The notes beneath the pieces were generated by a model that was not told the origin of the DNA, did no database searches, and saw only the letters and a list, made by a program, of their open reading frames with translations. The position numbers and the translations under genes were made by a program. A stretch of DNA of 64,000 nucleotides. Origin: Chamaecrista fasciculata (Eukaryota > Streptophyta > Magnoliopsida > Fabales > Fabaceae). Location of the stretch: NCBI GenBank assembly GCA_003254925.1, contig QANZ01043456.1, forward strand, positions 111,886-175,885, given 5' to 3'. This document shows positions 32,908-46,812 of the stretch, piece by piece; the first letter of the stretch is position 1; every line of letters begins with the position of its first letter.

Positions 32908-33904
32908 TAATATTTTATTCTAATAATTCTACTATCAAATTTATACATAAACACTATATTTAAACAATATCTTTATCGAATATTGTAAATTCTGAGACTA
33001 ATCATGCTGATATAAATATTTTTTTGGCCGAAATGCAGATATAAATATACCATAGTTGATATATTATCATTATTATAGGTAGGTACTTGTTAAATACCGC
33101 TTTCCTATTCCCGTATATGATGCCATTCTTATAACTGGACTGATCGATAAAGTTTTCAGCTGAGTATCAATTTAGATATATACTGTCCTAATTTATTAGT
33201 GCAGCAATCTTTATTTGTGTTTGATAAATATTATTGAAAAATACTTTCAATGACGAAATACTAAAAAAATGCAAGTAATCATAATTATGAGAGTAGGTAA
33301 AAAGAGTTATAGGCAATATTGAAATTTGTATAGGACTGTATATTGCCTATAACTCTTGAGAGTAGGTAAAAAGAGAAATTATACTGATATATATTTCTCT
33401 TGATTTTCTAATAATTTCTTATCTGATAGAGTTTTATAGAAAATGTGGGTAAGGACAAGTTGAATTGGAAGTAAAATTTTAAATTTCACTTGAACTGCAC
33501 TTTAATATTGATTTAGGAACTAATGATAAATTTTTTAAGAAATATTAAAGATTAAAATGGAACGGAAAAAATATTAAAGACCAAAACAAAATTTTGGGTA
33601 AATATGAGGGGCCAAAATATATTTTTGATCTTTTAAAAATTTGCAACTCAACAACTGGACCTGAAAGAATTTTTAGAACTGAACCAAAGTGGGAATTAGA
33701 AGTTCAGAAACACTTCGACCCAAACTAATAATTTGACTTAATTCTTTTTTTTTTTGGGTTAATAATTTGACTTCATTCTTTGTTGGGAGCTTAAAGATCA
33801 ACCAAAGCCGGCCACTACTCTATTCTCCTATAATCAAAATTAGTTCAAAATTGTGTCAAACACCTGATTACGTAAGAGGTGGTTTTGTTTTGTTAAAAAA
33901 TAAA
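32908..33904. other. AT-rich DNA with a small hairpin
   Basis: No gene was recognised. At 33303-33319 and 33340-33356 a perfect 17-bp inverted repeat (AGAGTTATAGGCAATAT) is flanked on both sides by a direct repeat TGAGAGTAGGTAAAAAGAG. Confidence 0.6.
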
Positions 33905-34420
33905 GGCCCAAGTCTCAAATTGGTCCCTTATGTGTGGGATAATTTTCAAATTGATCCCTTATATTTAATTTGTTTTAGATTGGTCCTACATGTTTCCATG
34001 ATGTTTCAAATTGGTCCTAAAATTACTTAATATGATCATATTTTTATTATTTCAAACTCAAATGCGACGAATTTAGAGCTGTGAGTTTCTTTTGACGAGT
34101 ACTTTTGGACTATAAACAAACGGGGTCAAATCGAATCCCAATAGTGGGTAACTCATTTCATGGCCAAACAAGTAAAACCGGTTATATCTCTCTCGTTTGA
34201 AGTCTGAATGATACGAATTTGAAGCTAGGTGCTCACTATTGAAAAGTTCTTTCTCTGTCGAACTAAGACAACTAGCAAATGAGGTCAAATCGTGTTTCAA
34301 AAGTATTTTTAAGACCAATTTGAAACATCATGAAAATATATAGGACCAATTCGAATCAAATGAAAGATAAAGGACCAATTTAAAACCTACTCTATACATA
34401 AGGGACCAATTTGAGACTAA
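33905..34420. mobile_element. Fold-back MITE, family D, copy 1
   Basis: Inverted ends share AGTCTCAAATTGGTCCCTTA. Arms carry tandem AAATTGGTCC units at about 40-bp spacing. The interior has two inverted copies of a block reading TCAAATGCGACGAATTTAG...TTGACGAGTACTTT. The same family is at 51000, and related blocks lie at 15773 and about 62000. Non-coding. It ends about 370 bp upstream of the actin TATA box. Confidence 0.75.
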
Positions 34421-34789
34421 ACTATGTACTAAAGGGTGGGTTGTAAATTCCTGTTTTTTTATTATTAATCTTATTATTTATCATAATAAAAAATATTAAA
34501 TAGTTAATTAATCAAATTAAGCACGTTGGGTGTTCCCTATTCCCAAATTTAACAGCTTGATTTGAATCTTAAGGCAGCGAGGCCTATCTTTTCTCGTGTT
34601 TGGAATGATTTCACCTGCTAATGCAATTGTCCTTGTATTACAATACTTTTTTCAATTTTGGTCCCAACCCAATTTCAATTTTCAATTTTCAATTTCAAAT
34701 TTTGTTTTTTTTTTTTCTTTTATTACAATTTACACACACCCTATTCTTCTTCGTTTCTCTATCTCTCTCTCCTCTTTTGTGTGTACACA

Positions 34790-34798
34790 TATATATAG
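34790..34798 (+). promoter_or_regulatory. TATA box of the actin gene
   Basis: TATATATAG, preceded by a CT-rich tract (about 34745-34778), lies about 165 bp upstream of the splice donor of the untranslated first exon. Typical of plant actin promoters. Confidence 0.6.
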
Positions 34799-34960
34799 AC
34801 CCCTCTTTTCACGGCCTCTCTCATTCTTCATTTCATTCCTCACTGTCTACGCCTCATACTGATTGAGCATACAGGAAAGCAGAATCGAACTGCCAAGCCT
34901 ACGAATTTCGAAGCTTGGCTCTTCGTTATCATCGATCTGTTTTCTCTTCTTCAATTCAAG

Positions 34961-35782
34961 GTCAATTTCTTCTCTATTTCTCTCTTATTTATGTACGATT
35001 GTCTTCCATTTTAGTCTCAAATGAGTCACTGCTGCAAATATGTTTAATTTTCTCTTTGATTTGATGACTTTTCTTTTTTTCCTTTTCTCATCGGGATAAT
35101 CTTTCCCTATCTGCTTGATGATGATTGTTGTTTCTGTGCAAAATTGCTTCCTAGCATCGAAGAGCCGTATCGGTTTTTTTTTTCGAATATCGTGAACTGT
35201 ATTACCTGATTGCTTAAATGGAGTTAGATTATTGGTTAAATGTAGTTGATCTGCTGCATACCACTTTATCTGGTCTATCAGAGTTGAGATCTAGGATCCT
35301 GACAACGAAGACTGTGTTTGTATCGACTGCGGTTCATTTCGTTCTATTCAACACGATCCTGCTCTGATTTGCTAGCTTTTGTGGTCTGATCTAGTTTTTG
35401 TGTGCGAATCTCTGTTGTTATTTGATCGTTGAGCACTTGAGCTTACTTCGTGATAAAGCATGATTCAGTAGCTAAGATTAAGAAGCTTTTAGTGAGTGTT
35501 AATCCTGTTTCAGGGATTTCTTTTAATTTAAGTATGTTCTTAGTTAGAAGCTTGAATAACAAGTCCCAGTTGCTCTAATCATCTGTATACAGTGGTACCT
35601 TTATTATATGGCATTGTGAAAATGCGATTCATCTTTGGCTGTATCCTAAATGAACATGATAAAGTCCTAAGTAGAACTAGTTTCTAAATACTGCCAATGG
35701 CTCAGTGCTATGTCTTTCTCATACACATTTGTTTGTGCTTGGTGTTGACGCTGTATATTATGGAACTGTAAACTTTTTGCAG
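34961..35782 (+). other. Leader intron of the actin gene
   Basis: An 822-bp intron in the 5' untranslated region, from AATTCAAG|GTCAATTTC to CTTTTTGCAG, ending 11 bp before the start codon. Plant actin genes usually have such a leader intron, and in several it raises expression. The boundaries are inferred from splice consensus and from the family pattern. Confidence 0.8.
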
Positions 35783-35793
35783 GTTAGTAAAAA

Positions 35794-37105
<1,312 letters not shown>

Positions 37106-39063
37106 GCGAGCCCTAAAGATGCTTAAATTACGAGTTATTTTCTGCTTTAGTTGGTTTTTCGTGTCTGTGTTATGTCTTGTGAACATTGTTGCCACCGATA
37201 CGATTTGATGTAGGATCCTTGAAGGAGGGTGTGTATCCTAAGCTTGATGTATGGTATTATATTTGTTTATGGCCCTCTAGAGGTGGTGACAGAGAGTTGT
37301 CAAGAGGCGTTTCTTGCCTCCTACTATCTGTGGTTCATCCATGCCTTTTTGAGGAAGGAGGCTATCTGTAGCACCAAGGGAGTGATGCGATGCTTTTGCT
37401 TTTTCTTTTTTTTTTCCCTTTATTTTTCTTCATTGTCATATTTGAAGGTGTTTTTGTCCTTGGAACATTAATTTTACTAGTTAAATGTATGGAGAAGTTT
37501 ATGCTACAGTCTCAGTTTGCCCTCTTAAGTTCTCTTTTTATGGTACAAAGGAAAGAATGATGCATGGCAGTGTGAAATTGTTGTGCAGACATAACTAAAC
37601 TTATATAAGGTTGTTTATATTTTTACAATGGCTTGCATACTAAAATACATGGAATTATTCAGATCAGTATGTGAAATTATATTGTACATTTGTACTTATT
37701 TATTTATTTTTTTGAGTGACCGCAGAATAGTTATTTACATACATGATCTGAACTCATAATTCAAGAATGATATAAAGAAAGACGCAAAATGGATGGTGTT
37801 TGGGATGTGATGACTGATGATGAGTGTGAAGGGAATCTTATATGAGGTAGGGCCAAAGGTTAATGATAGCTGTGATATGAAAAGAGGAAGGGAGATATAG
37901 CGATTGTTCACCTATCTCCAATCTGTGTTCTTTTATTTGACAATTAAACTTTACTTTGTCAAAAAGCATGAAATTTTGACAGCTAGATTAGCAGATACCC
38001 AACAGGCTAACACATCCCATGAACCCAACCATGTTTTCTTCCCTTTTTGTCTTTATTTCAGTCGACAATGCAGGCGAGGAAGAAATCTGACCTCTATGGA
38101 ATTCCTTGCTGACGATATCTTACTAAATTATACTCATGAGTTATATAACTCATAAATGACTGAATCCAGAATTTTTGAAAAAAAAAGTAGGGAAAACTTA
38201 AATTTGTTATTTATGTTTGAGTCAAATTTTATTTTGCTCATTATATATATTGTTTGGATTTAGTTCTACTTGTATGACGGACTCGGATCCTCTATAATTG
38301 ACTCGCCATGCAGTTCTTTACATTTGATTTTTCTTTATAGATCATTACAAAAACGCAACGTTTCATTTAAGCTGTCCGCCATGTGTCAAAATCCTAATAG
38401 AAATTATAAATTGGGCGGTCAGGATTCTTCCAAATTTAGAGAACTCTAGAAGATTTCAATTTAGTGGATCCAATTTCGATTGGTGTAGGCCATGACTTGA
38501 AATATGGGGGATTAGAAATCCCTCATATCGTTGGTTATTAGTTAACGGTATTGAGAGTGAGAAACTTCTCTTCTAAACAAACATAATTTATGTCTAACTG
38601 TATACGCTTTCTCTTCTAAATGTTATTTTTAACTTTTGCATATTTTTAGAGAAGTTCCTTACTCTCAATATCGTTAACTAGGAAACGGTATTTCTAACTA
38701 TATGTCTCTTCTCCTCTAAACAGCATTTTTTGTTTTTGTCTATTTTCTCTAAACAAATATGATACGGTTGATTATTAGTTTACGATATTTCTAAATTTAT
38801 ATTGTCTTTTTCTCTAAACACAAAAGAGTTGGAAATTTTATAAAAAGCTCTAGTTTGCTAACAATTTAGTTGTATATGTCTTTCTCTTTCTTTTTTAATA
38901 TTATTTTTCTTTTAATTTTTGATACAGATTTATTGGAAAATATGTCAAACTTGTGAGAAAAAAAATAAATTATTGCAACAATGGTTATCTCTTTAGACTC
39001 GCCCTAAACTTAAAAGTAAAAAAAAAAAACTAAGCCACCACATCAATATCAATAAGGAAAAAA
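37106..39063. other. Actin 3' flank and intergenic DNA
   Basis: No further gene was recognised. An imperfect inverted repeat has arms at 38541-38571 and 38648-38678 (31 bp, about three mismatches, GTTAACGGTATTGAGAGT / ACTCTCAATATCGTTAAC), possibly a decayed fold-back element. Confidence 0.55.
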
Positions 39064-39266
39064 CTTAGGTAAGGTTTCTTATATCTTTGCTATAAGGTTC
39101 CTCCAATTAAAAGCTTAATTTACATTCTCTCTCTTATGATTAGTCATGCAAAAATGTGTGTTTAATAATCTCTCTCTACCATGATTGGTCATGCATCAAA
39201 TTTTTGCCACGTGTCAAATGTTTATTGGGGAACCTTATAGCAAAGATATAAAAAACTTTACCTAAG
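39064..39266. mobile_element. TIR MITE, family B, copy 2
   Basis: 203 bp with inverted ends of about 37 bp: left CTTAGGTAAGGTTTCTTATA...CTATAAGGTTCC, right GGAACCTTATAG...TTTACCTAAG. The interior shares CATGATTGGTCATGCA and AGAGAGA-type blocks with the element at 18889. TA dinucleotides border both ends, which would fit a Tc1/mariner-type target, but this is not proven. It lies about 400 bp upstream of the H3 start codon. Confidence 0.8.
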
Positions 39267-39391
39267 TCTTTCACTATCAATAAATAAAATAATATAATAA
39301 TAATAATAAAAAGAGCATTGTGGTTGTTGTAGAGGGAAGGTGGAAACTAGAAAGTGATGAATGAAAATACAAAAGTGTCTCGTTGGTGGGA

Positions 39392-39472
39392 AATGGCGCG
39401 AGAGCTTTGAAAATGGCGAAAATTCAAAATCCCAAAACTCAAATCAAAACAACCAAAATATGTCGATCCGTG
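39392..39472 (+). promoter_or_regulatory. S-phase-type motifs in the histone H3 promoter
   Basis: An E2F-like site AATGGCGCGAGA (39392-39403), a second related ATGGCGAAAA (about 39413) and an octamer-like GATCCGTG (39465-39472, consensus complement of CGCGGATC with one change) lie 100-180 bp upstream of the TATA box. Such sites drive S-phase expression of replication-dependent plant histone genes. The function is inferred from motif and context. Confidence 0.5.
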
Positions 39473-39571
39473 TGCTCTCTAGCACACACCAATTCCTCAC
39501 CGTCAGATCAATCCTCATTTCTTCATCAATCGATCATTCATCATCATCCTCCCAATTCTCATTCTCCTCAT

Positions 39572-39579
39572 CTATAAAA
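39572..39579 (+). promoter_or_regulatory. TATA box of the histone H3 gene
   Basis: CTATAAAA, 96 bp before the start codon. Confidence 0.7.
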
Positions 39580-39640
39580 CACCAAATCCACTTTCACAAA
39601 TTGCACAATCATCATCTTCTTCATCCTTCAATTTCCCTAA

Positions 39641-40078
<438 letters not shown>

Positions 40079-41150
40079 TGAATTCTAACTGTTCTTTCTT
40101 CACTGCTTAGTTATTTATGATGTGATTTGCAAATATGAGAGAGTAGGAAACAATTGATTTTCTATTTCTCTTCCTTTCTAGTCTGCTGGGTTTTGATCAA
40201 TCACTTTGTTCTCAATATGTTAGATGAATGTATGTAATTTATGTTGCTTGGCAGAATTGAATATTTTATTATGAAATCTCTTCAAGTTTGAGCAAGGATT
40301 ATTTGATGTTCAAAATTTAAATTTGATGGACAAAATATCTTCAAGTTTGAGCAAGGATTATTATGAAATCTAACATTTGTGATGCATCTACGGAACGTGG
40401 ACAAATGTTTGGTCCACTTTTTCCATTTGTGTTAATACCTTGTCCTGGAATTGAAGTTTCCATTTGTCAACCCAATCAATGATTATATACTGTTTTAACT
40501 TCAGAGTTGAATTTACATTATGTTCAAATATTTGAGTGTGACTCCATTTCAAACGCAGTGTTTTAATTTTTCTGTGTCACATTGTAGTGAAACCCACTGC
40601 GGTGGATTGGACCTCCACATATTTCGGTGGAGAATAACTAACAACATAGCCTGTAATTATGTACATAGACTGTTGGGTTAAATTCTCCAATATTTATATT
40701 AACATGTTTGAAATGAGTTTTATAATAACATTGAAATATGTATTGTTAGCTTATTAGTTAGATGATATAATGAGATTTGGGTAACTTTCATAATAACATT
40801 GGTGTATTCTTATTTTCTATTTTCTTTATTTTTTGTGGGGTGTGAAACATTGGCACTGTAGACAATGATAAACGGTATAAATATCAAGTGCTAAATCCAA
40901 GGTTTGGTGCACATTTCCCTCTCAAGAGTACATGATTACATGTGTTTCACATTTGAGGGTCAAATTAAGATACAATCTCAGACTTTGGTACATATGAAAG
41001 GAAGACAAGAAACATCGTAAACCTTGGGAAAACAAGGGTTTTATGAATTCATCTACAAAATCATTGAATAAGACTAATTACCCAAAATTTTGGGATACTA
41101 ATACTAGCAAGTCATCTCATCCTCACATGTATAGCAACTTTCATAAAGCT
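40079..41150. other. Convergent 3' flanks of H3 and the CPSase small-chain gene
   Basis: Holds the H3 3' untranslated region and downstream AT-rich DNA. TTCAAGTTTGAGCAAGGATTA occurs twice (about 40280 and 40331), a short direct repeat. No other gene was recognised. Confidence 0.55.
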
Positions 41151-44100
41151 TTAGCCATCCACAGTTGACATATGGTATAGAATTTCCCCTGGCTTCTTGT
41201 TTTTCTCCTGCTTCATTAGCTCTACAAACTGTTTAAAAGCTGCATAATGAACAAATTGCATTAAAATTGTTGAAAACCAAATATGCTTCAAAAACCATAT
41301 TAAAATACACTTGAGCATATTAACATATTTTTATGAGTAAAATAACTGCTATTTTAGTTTTTAGATTTTCAGGATGATTTAATCCTTAAAGATTTATAAA
41401 TCACTGCAATTTAGTCCGGATTGAGATATAGTGATAAAATTCACGAAAGTACTAACTTGAGTCAAATTTTCAACAACTAAAATAATAATTTACTCAATTT
41501 TTATTGCTGACTGCGTATCTGCATTCTATAAGAATTTAAAAGCTAGAAATCACATACCATAATCTGAATCATGAGGTCCTGGGGATGCTTCCGGGTGGTA
41601 CTGAAGAGACATGATCTTTTGAGCAGGGAATGCAAGGCCTGCGCAACTTCCATCGTTAAGATTGATATGAGTAACTTCCACTCCTTCTGGCAGTGATGCA
41701 GGGTCAACTGCGTAGTTGTGGTTCTGCCATTTCAAAACAAGAATAACTCAGGACGTTAAGATATCTAAATTTTATTTTAGTTGATTACAGTTGATTACAA
41801 GCTTTAAATTTACCCTAAACAATTGTTTATCATACCCATCAAAACTAAATTCATTAAATATTACTGCTATACATTAATTTTGTTACTCAGTTCATAGGAA
41901 GAAAAAATATCCAGTTATGCTCATCAGTCCAGTCATTAATAATGAACAATCAACAACCAATGTTCTCTAACAGCTTCAAATCCATTTACTTTACTTTCGG
42001 TGGAAATATGTTTGAGAAATAATGGACAACTTTTAAACCTAAGAATCGTTTTGGTATATATTCATTCCATAAAATGTTACCTGAGCACTAATTTCAACAT
42101 GGCCAGTTTTAAGGTTACGAACTGGATGATTTCCTCCATGATGACCGAATTTCATTTTAAAGGTCTTGCCTCCCAATGCCTGGCCTAATAATTGATGGCC
42201 CATGCAAATTCCGAAAACAGGCACCTTTCCGAGAATACTTTTTACTGTTTCAACGGCATAAGGAACAGCGGAGGGATCACCAGGGCCATTGCTGAAGAGA
42301 ACTCCATCTGGCTTCAACTTCAAAGTTTCTGATGCGGGCCATGTAGATGGGACAACAGTGATTTTACAGCCATAAGATGCTAGGCGCCTTAGTATATTAA
42401 GCTTGATTCCAAAATCATAAGCAACAACCTACAATTCAATCACCGGAATGATGGGTACATTAAATTAGCATATAGTCAACAAGGGAAGAGACAGCGGTGC
42501 AAATAGAACATGGTAAATACTTACTTCAAAGGTCTCTCTAGGACTTCCATTGGAGTTAAAATTCCATTCTTGTGCTGTTTGATCAACCCATTCATAGGGA
42601 GATTTGCATGATACTCCACTTATTAGATCAACGCCTGCGTGCATGAAGCAGCACATATTAACTTCCAATTTTGAAATATTTTTACAGTCTTTGACTAGAA
42701 TGCTTAGTTGCTTACCCACAATATCCCAGGATCGAGACATTTGAAGTAGCTCCTCATCAGATTTAGAATTGTCAGTGCTCAATACACCGATAAGGCTTCC
42801 ATCTTCCCTTAATCTACGTGTGATTGCACGTGTGTCAACGTCATCTGTTTCGTCACAAAGAAGTGCCAAAATCAAAATCAGAACCTGAAAGTCATCAACA
42901 GACCAAACCCTTCTCAAAATCACTTTTGCAGTAGAACATAAAAACTTACAAATTCCCATGATATTCCTTTTTGCTAAATAATCACCCAATGGTTCTGCAC
43001 ATCTCCAGTTTGAAGTACTGAAAACATTTATATGAAGGAAAGGGGGAGAGAGAGAGAGAGAGTAAGTATGCTACGTAGAGTTCCATCAATGAAAATATAT
43101 CAAGTACAACAGAAAAGAACCTGATACTAAGACTCCTGATTACTAGACCAGCAAGGAAACACTCTCTTGATTCTTCATCATCTGGCAGTAAGTTCATAAA
43201 AAATGAGTATCTAAATTCCTTTCAAGATAAAAAGTAAAATCCAAGAAAATTAAAATACAAACATTTTTACTTACCAAAGTTTATGCCGGTATTCCCAATA
43301 TGTGGATTTGTCATCAGCACAAACTGGCCAGCATAACTAGGATCTGTCAGAATTTCTTGATACCTGCAGTGCATATACATATTAAGTAATGATATGCTAA
43401 TTGTTAAATCGTCGTCTGACACTAAAGATATATAGTCCATCTCACCCAGTCAAAGAGGTATTAAATACAACTTCGCCAACTTGGGTCCCTGAAGCACCAA
43501 ATGATTTGGCTTTCCATATTGAACCATCTTGTAGCACAAGCCTAGCATCTGAGTTTTTCCAAGGCCTTTCTTCCTTACCTAAGTTTCAGCCGAAAAAACT
43601 GCATCAATTTCCTCAATCTCTTGGTGATAAGATGGGTTCTATTTCATTTAGAAAGAAAAGATTTTGGCTTCCCATATAATTTAAGTTCAACCTTCAAAGC
43701 CACAGAACATGAAAAATGACTACATAATTCATCAACTTCAAGGAACCCATAGATGACAGAACTAATTTTAAAACGCATATACCATCAAGGGCAGACAGAA
43801 CAACGAATATAAGTATGAAAGCATGCAGTGCAAAACATTTCTGAGCAAAAATTATCAATACCCTCCATGTTCCATTGATATTTAACTAAAACTAAAGCTT
43901 ACACGAAATACTTATCATAAGAAACAAAATACAAAAGAAAATTTCATCTGGGTAAAACAGAGAAAAAAATTCCATGAGAAGCTGGAGGGGATCCGAGAGA
44001 AGTGAAAATAAGAAATGGGATTTTACCAGTGGCGGCAGCGACATGGAGAGAGCATCTGAGTGTGGTGGGAGCCCTAAGTTTTGGAAGAGAAGATGAGAAC

Positions 44101-44159
44101 TTTGAATCGAAACGGCTTGTTGGGTCACAAACAAGAAAGCCCAAAGCTTTGGTCGCCAT
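41151..44159 (-). CDS. CARA: Carbamoyl-phosphate synthase small chain, plastid
   Basis: Ten exons (44159-44027, 43572-43446, 43363-43275, 43181-43121, 43017-42950, 42844-42716, 42634-42525, 42428-42081, 41723-41558, 41239-41151) give 439 residues; every phase joins. The small chain hydrolyses glutamine and passes ammonia to the large chain for carbamoyl phosphate, feeding arginine and pyrimidine synthesis in plastids. Residues 1-45 look like a transit peptide. The N-terminal domain has [28 protein letters not shown] and [13 protein letters not shown]. The class I glutaminase domain has [13 protein letters not shown], the nucleophile C314 in GICMGHQ, and H398/E400 in YHPEA. An upstream in-frame ATG at 44213 would add 18 residues; 44159 is preferred for the plastid MATK-type start. 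Exon 2 has two AG acceptors 5 nt apart; only the downstream one keeps frame. Intron 4 holds an AG repeat. Confidence 0.96.
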
Positions 44160-44996
44160 TGATTGCTTCTCGGAACTCAGAGAAGAGAATGGCGATGACT
44201 GAGGAGCCTTCACTTATATGAGAGAGAGACAGAGAGAGATGTATCAACTATGATGCTATTGCTAAATGCTAACCTCACTAGTCACTACCTCCGATGAGGG
44301 CTAGGTTAATACTTTCGTTTGTTTTTTTCTTTTTAAAAATTTTTTGGCTTTCCTTTCATAGTTTTTTGCATTTGTATTGCGTTTTTTATTATTATTTTTA
44401 TTTTTCTGAATTTTCGAGTAAAAATATTTTTTTAGATTGGTCCAAATGATCAAAATATTCATACTCAATAAAGACTCTGAAATTTATCCTATGGGTATGG
44501 GTCTAAACCTTGACCAATCTTTAATGAGTTCAGATCCGAGTATAATGATACTCTACTCGTATATCTATTAATAATAATAAATATATTTTTATATATAAAA
44601 AATATAATGCTTTAACGTTTTTTATTGAAAAAATATTAAAATTTTTATAAATATTAAAATATTTTATTAATACATTCATATTTATAATTTATTTTTATTT
44701 GATAATTGATATTTCAAGTTATCCCTTCACAATGTTATACCTTTAATTAATATTATTATGTTATTAATTTTGTTAAAATTTATATGAAGTGATAGTAAAA
44801 ATAAATATGAAATTGAGAAGGAAAAAAAAAAGAACAAACTTTTTTTTGAAAAAAACTGATATACTAGGAACAAAAAAGAGTTTAGTCATTTTTTTTAATG
44901 TTATCCTTTTTTCTAAGAACGAAAATACCGATATCTTTTAACTTTTACTCATTAAAGTTGAGTGTATACATTAAATAAATGAATTTGAGTAAGTTT

Positions 44997-45000
<4 letters not shown>
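44160..45000. other. CPSase small-chain gene upstream region and hAT-like MITE relic
   Basis: Immediate upstream DNA of the minus-strand gene, with an AG-rich stretch at 44221-44240. From about 44448 (AATGATCAAAATATTCATAC) to about 44700 the sequence resembles the element in BOLA2 intron 2 at 61211 (shared ATGATCAAAATA, GTCTAAACC-like, and a long A/T core), but its right end was not found. Confidence 0.45.
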
Positions 45001-45055
<55 letters not shown>

Positions 45056-45056
45056 N
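45001..45056. repeat. (AG)n microsatellite ending at an undetermined base
   Basis: About 27 AG units run to 45055, and the next base, 45056, is an N. The real repeat length may be wrong here. Confidence 0.95.
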
Positions 45057-45849
45057 GGCCTCAATGATACCCTTTAGTTAATATGTTTGATAAATAAATA
45101 AATTAGATTGTAATTGCATTTTTATGAATTAAATTATATATATTTTTTATAATTAAATTAAGAGACTCATCATATTTTTATAATTAGTTCAATAAAAAAA
45201 ATATATAAGAAAACAAAGTAAGGTTTTATCACTAAGAATATACCATTTTTATTTGGATGAAATACTTTTTATCCTTTTTTTTTGGTACATAAATACTTTT
45301 TATCTTATTGGTTTTCCTTTGGCTCAAAAGTAGAAAAAGCATTTAACTTTAATGTTCCTGTTTTATATGATCCAACAGTGACAATGGCTAGGGAGTCCCG
45401 ACATATAATGGCCATTAGTAGTGGAATTGTGGGCCTCACCATCAACATCCCACAAGTTGTTGGGTTACAAAATTTGATAAACATGAAAAGATTTTTGTAT
45501 AGTTAGATTTTATCATTTATGCATAGTTTGGTCATCATTGTATATGAAAAATAGTTTAAAAAGAATTCTTGTTTCAATTTCACCAGTCCCCACTCTTCAA
45601 AATAGTAGTCTTATTTACTTAATTAATACTTATCTTTTCTTTTTTGGAGCTCAAAATTTTGTTTATATTTTCTAAAAGCATTTCCTTTTCCTTTTCCTTT
45701 TCCTATTCCTTTATTTTATTATAACTTCCAAATAAGATTTATAAATGTCATTCTATTTTCTCATTAAAATTCTCAAACAACACATGTACTTAAAATGTTC
45801 TATTCTATTCATTTCATTAACAACCATTTCATTCCATAATCTCTTAGTA
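45057..45849. other. AT-rich intergenic DNA
   Basis: No gene was recognised. The 74-residue frame at 45282-45506 has no domain that I know. Confidence 0.45.
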
Positions 45850-46615
45850 GGTTTGGATTATTACTATGAATTAATAAGGAGAAGGAAAAAAAAAATAAAA
45901 GTTTAGGACTTCTTTTCCTTATTTGAAAAGTTGAAGATTATAAGAAAAAAAATGAGGGATTAACTCTTAATCTATCATTCTCCTCATCCCTTCACAAATT
46001 CTAAATATCCTAAATTAGAGTATTTTGGAGAAAGGGTTACTTCTCAAACAAGAGGGATAGTAGAAGGAGATTAATCTCCTCTCCCCTTCCCTCCCTTTTC
46101 AATTATCCACACAAGCCATTAAGATATATTTGAATTGGGGATTAAGAACAAGAATGAGAGGAAGGGGGGAGAGGAGTAAAACCTCTTCCCTTTATTTAAA
46201 AATTTAGAAATAGGAAGGGGAGAGAATGAGGGATTAAAAATTAATCCCCAATTCTCCTCCCCATTCATAAATTTCAAATATATATTTTGGAGGAAGAATT
46301 GATGACCAAATTAGAAGAAAGAGCTTAGGGACTTAATCTTTCCGTCCTAATTGCCAAACAAGCCCATATATGTTTGCCAAATAGGATGGGAAGAGAGGCT
46401 AACCCTCAATAACTCCTCTTCTTCTTTGGTGTTCGATACCTCTTTCAAAAAATTATAATTTGAATTATTTAAAACTTGTGAGAGGAGTTTTTACCAAAAA
46501 GAAATGTGAAGGGAGTAGAGAATGAGAGGCTAAAAATTAATCCCTCATTCTCTTCCCTTTGATTTATCAATTTTTTAAATAAGGGGAAGAAATTTCAAAT
46601 CTTTCTCCCTTTTAA
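45850..46615. repeat. Cluster of degenerate GGGGAGAG.../...CTCCCC repeats
   Basis: Several units of about 120-160 bp repeat the theme of purine-rich GGAAGGGGAGAGAATGAGG, an AT core reading ATTAAAAATTAATCCC, then the complement CATTCTC(C/T)TCCCC. Instances are near 46010-46110, 46150-46260 and 46500-46560. Each can fold on itself. This looks like nested or tandem copies of a palindromic element. The boundaries are not resolved. Confidence 0.5.
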
Positions 46616-46799
46616 TGGAGGATAATTGCTGGATACCTCACCGTTATTCTTATTTGTATGAGCTGTACTATTCTATGAGGTGTCCTTTCTCTAGAACATT
46701 TCAGAATCATTACTTTCCTAAAGTCAATAGTTGTACTATACACATATGAAATCAAAGCAATAAAATATACTTTCCTTTTTATTATTTCATTACCTAATA

Positions 46800-46810
46800 T
46801 GGTATCATAG
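46800..46810 (+). other. Primer-binding-site-like sequence of a copia relic
   Basis: TGGTATCATAG resembles TGGTATCAGAG, complementary to the initiator tRNA-Met 3' end, as used by plant copia elements. It lies just before the gag-like frame. The LTR that should precede it is too decayed to delimit. Confidence 0.5.
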
Positions 46811-46812
46811 TC

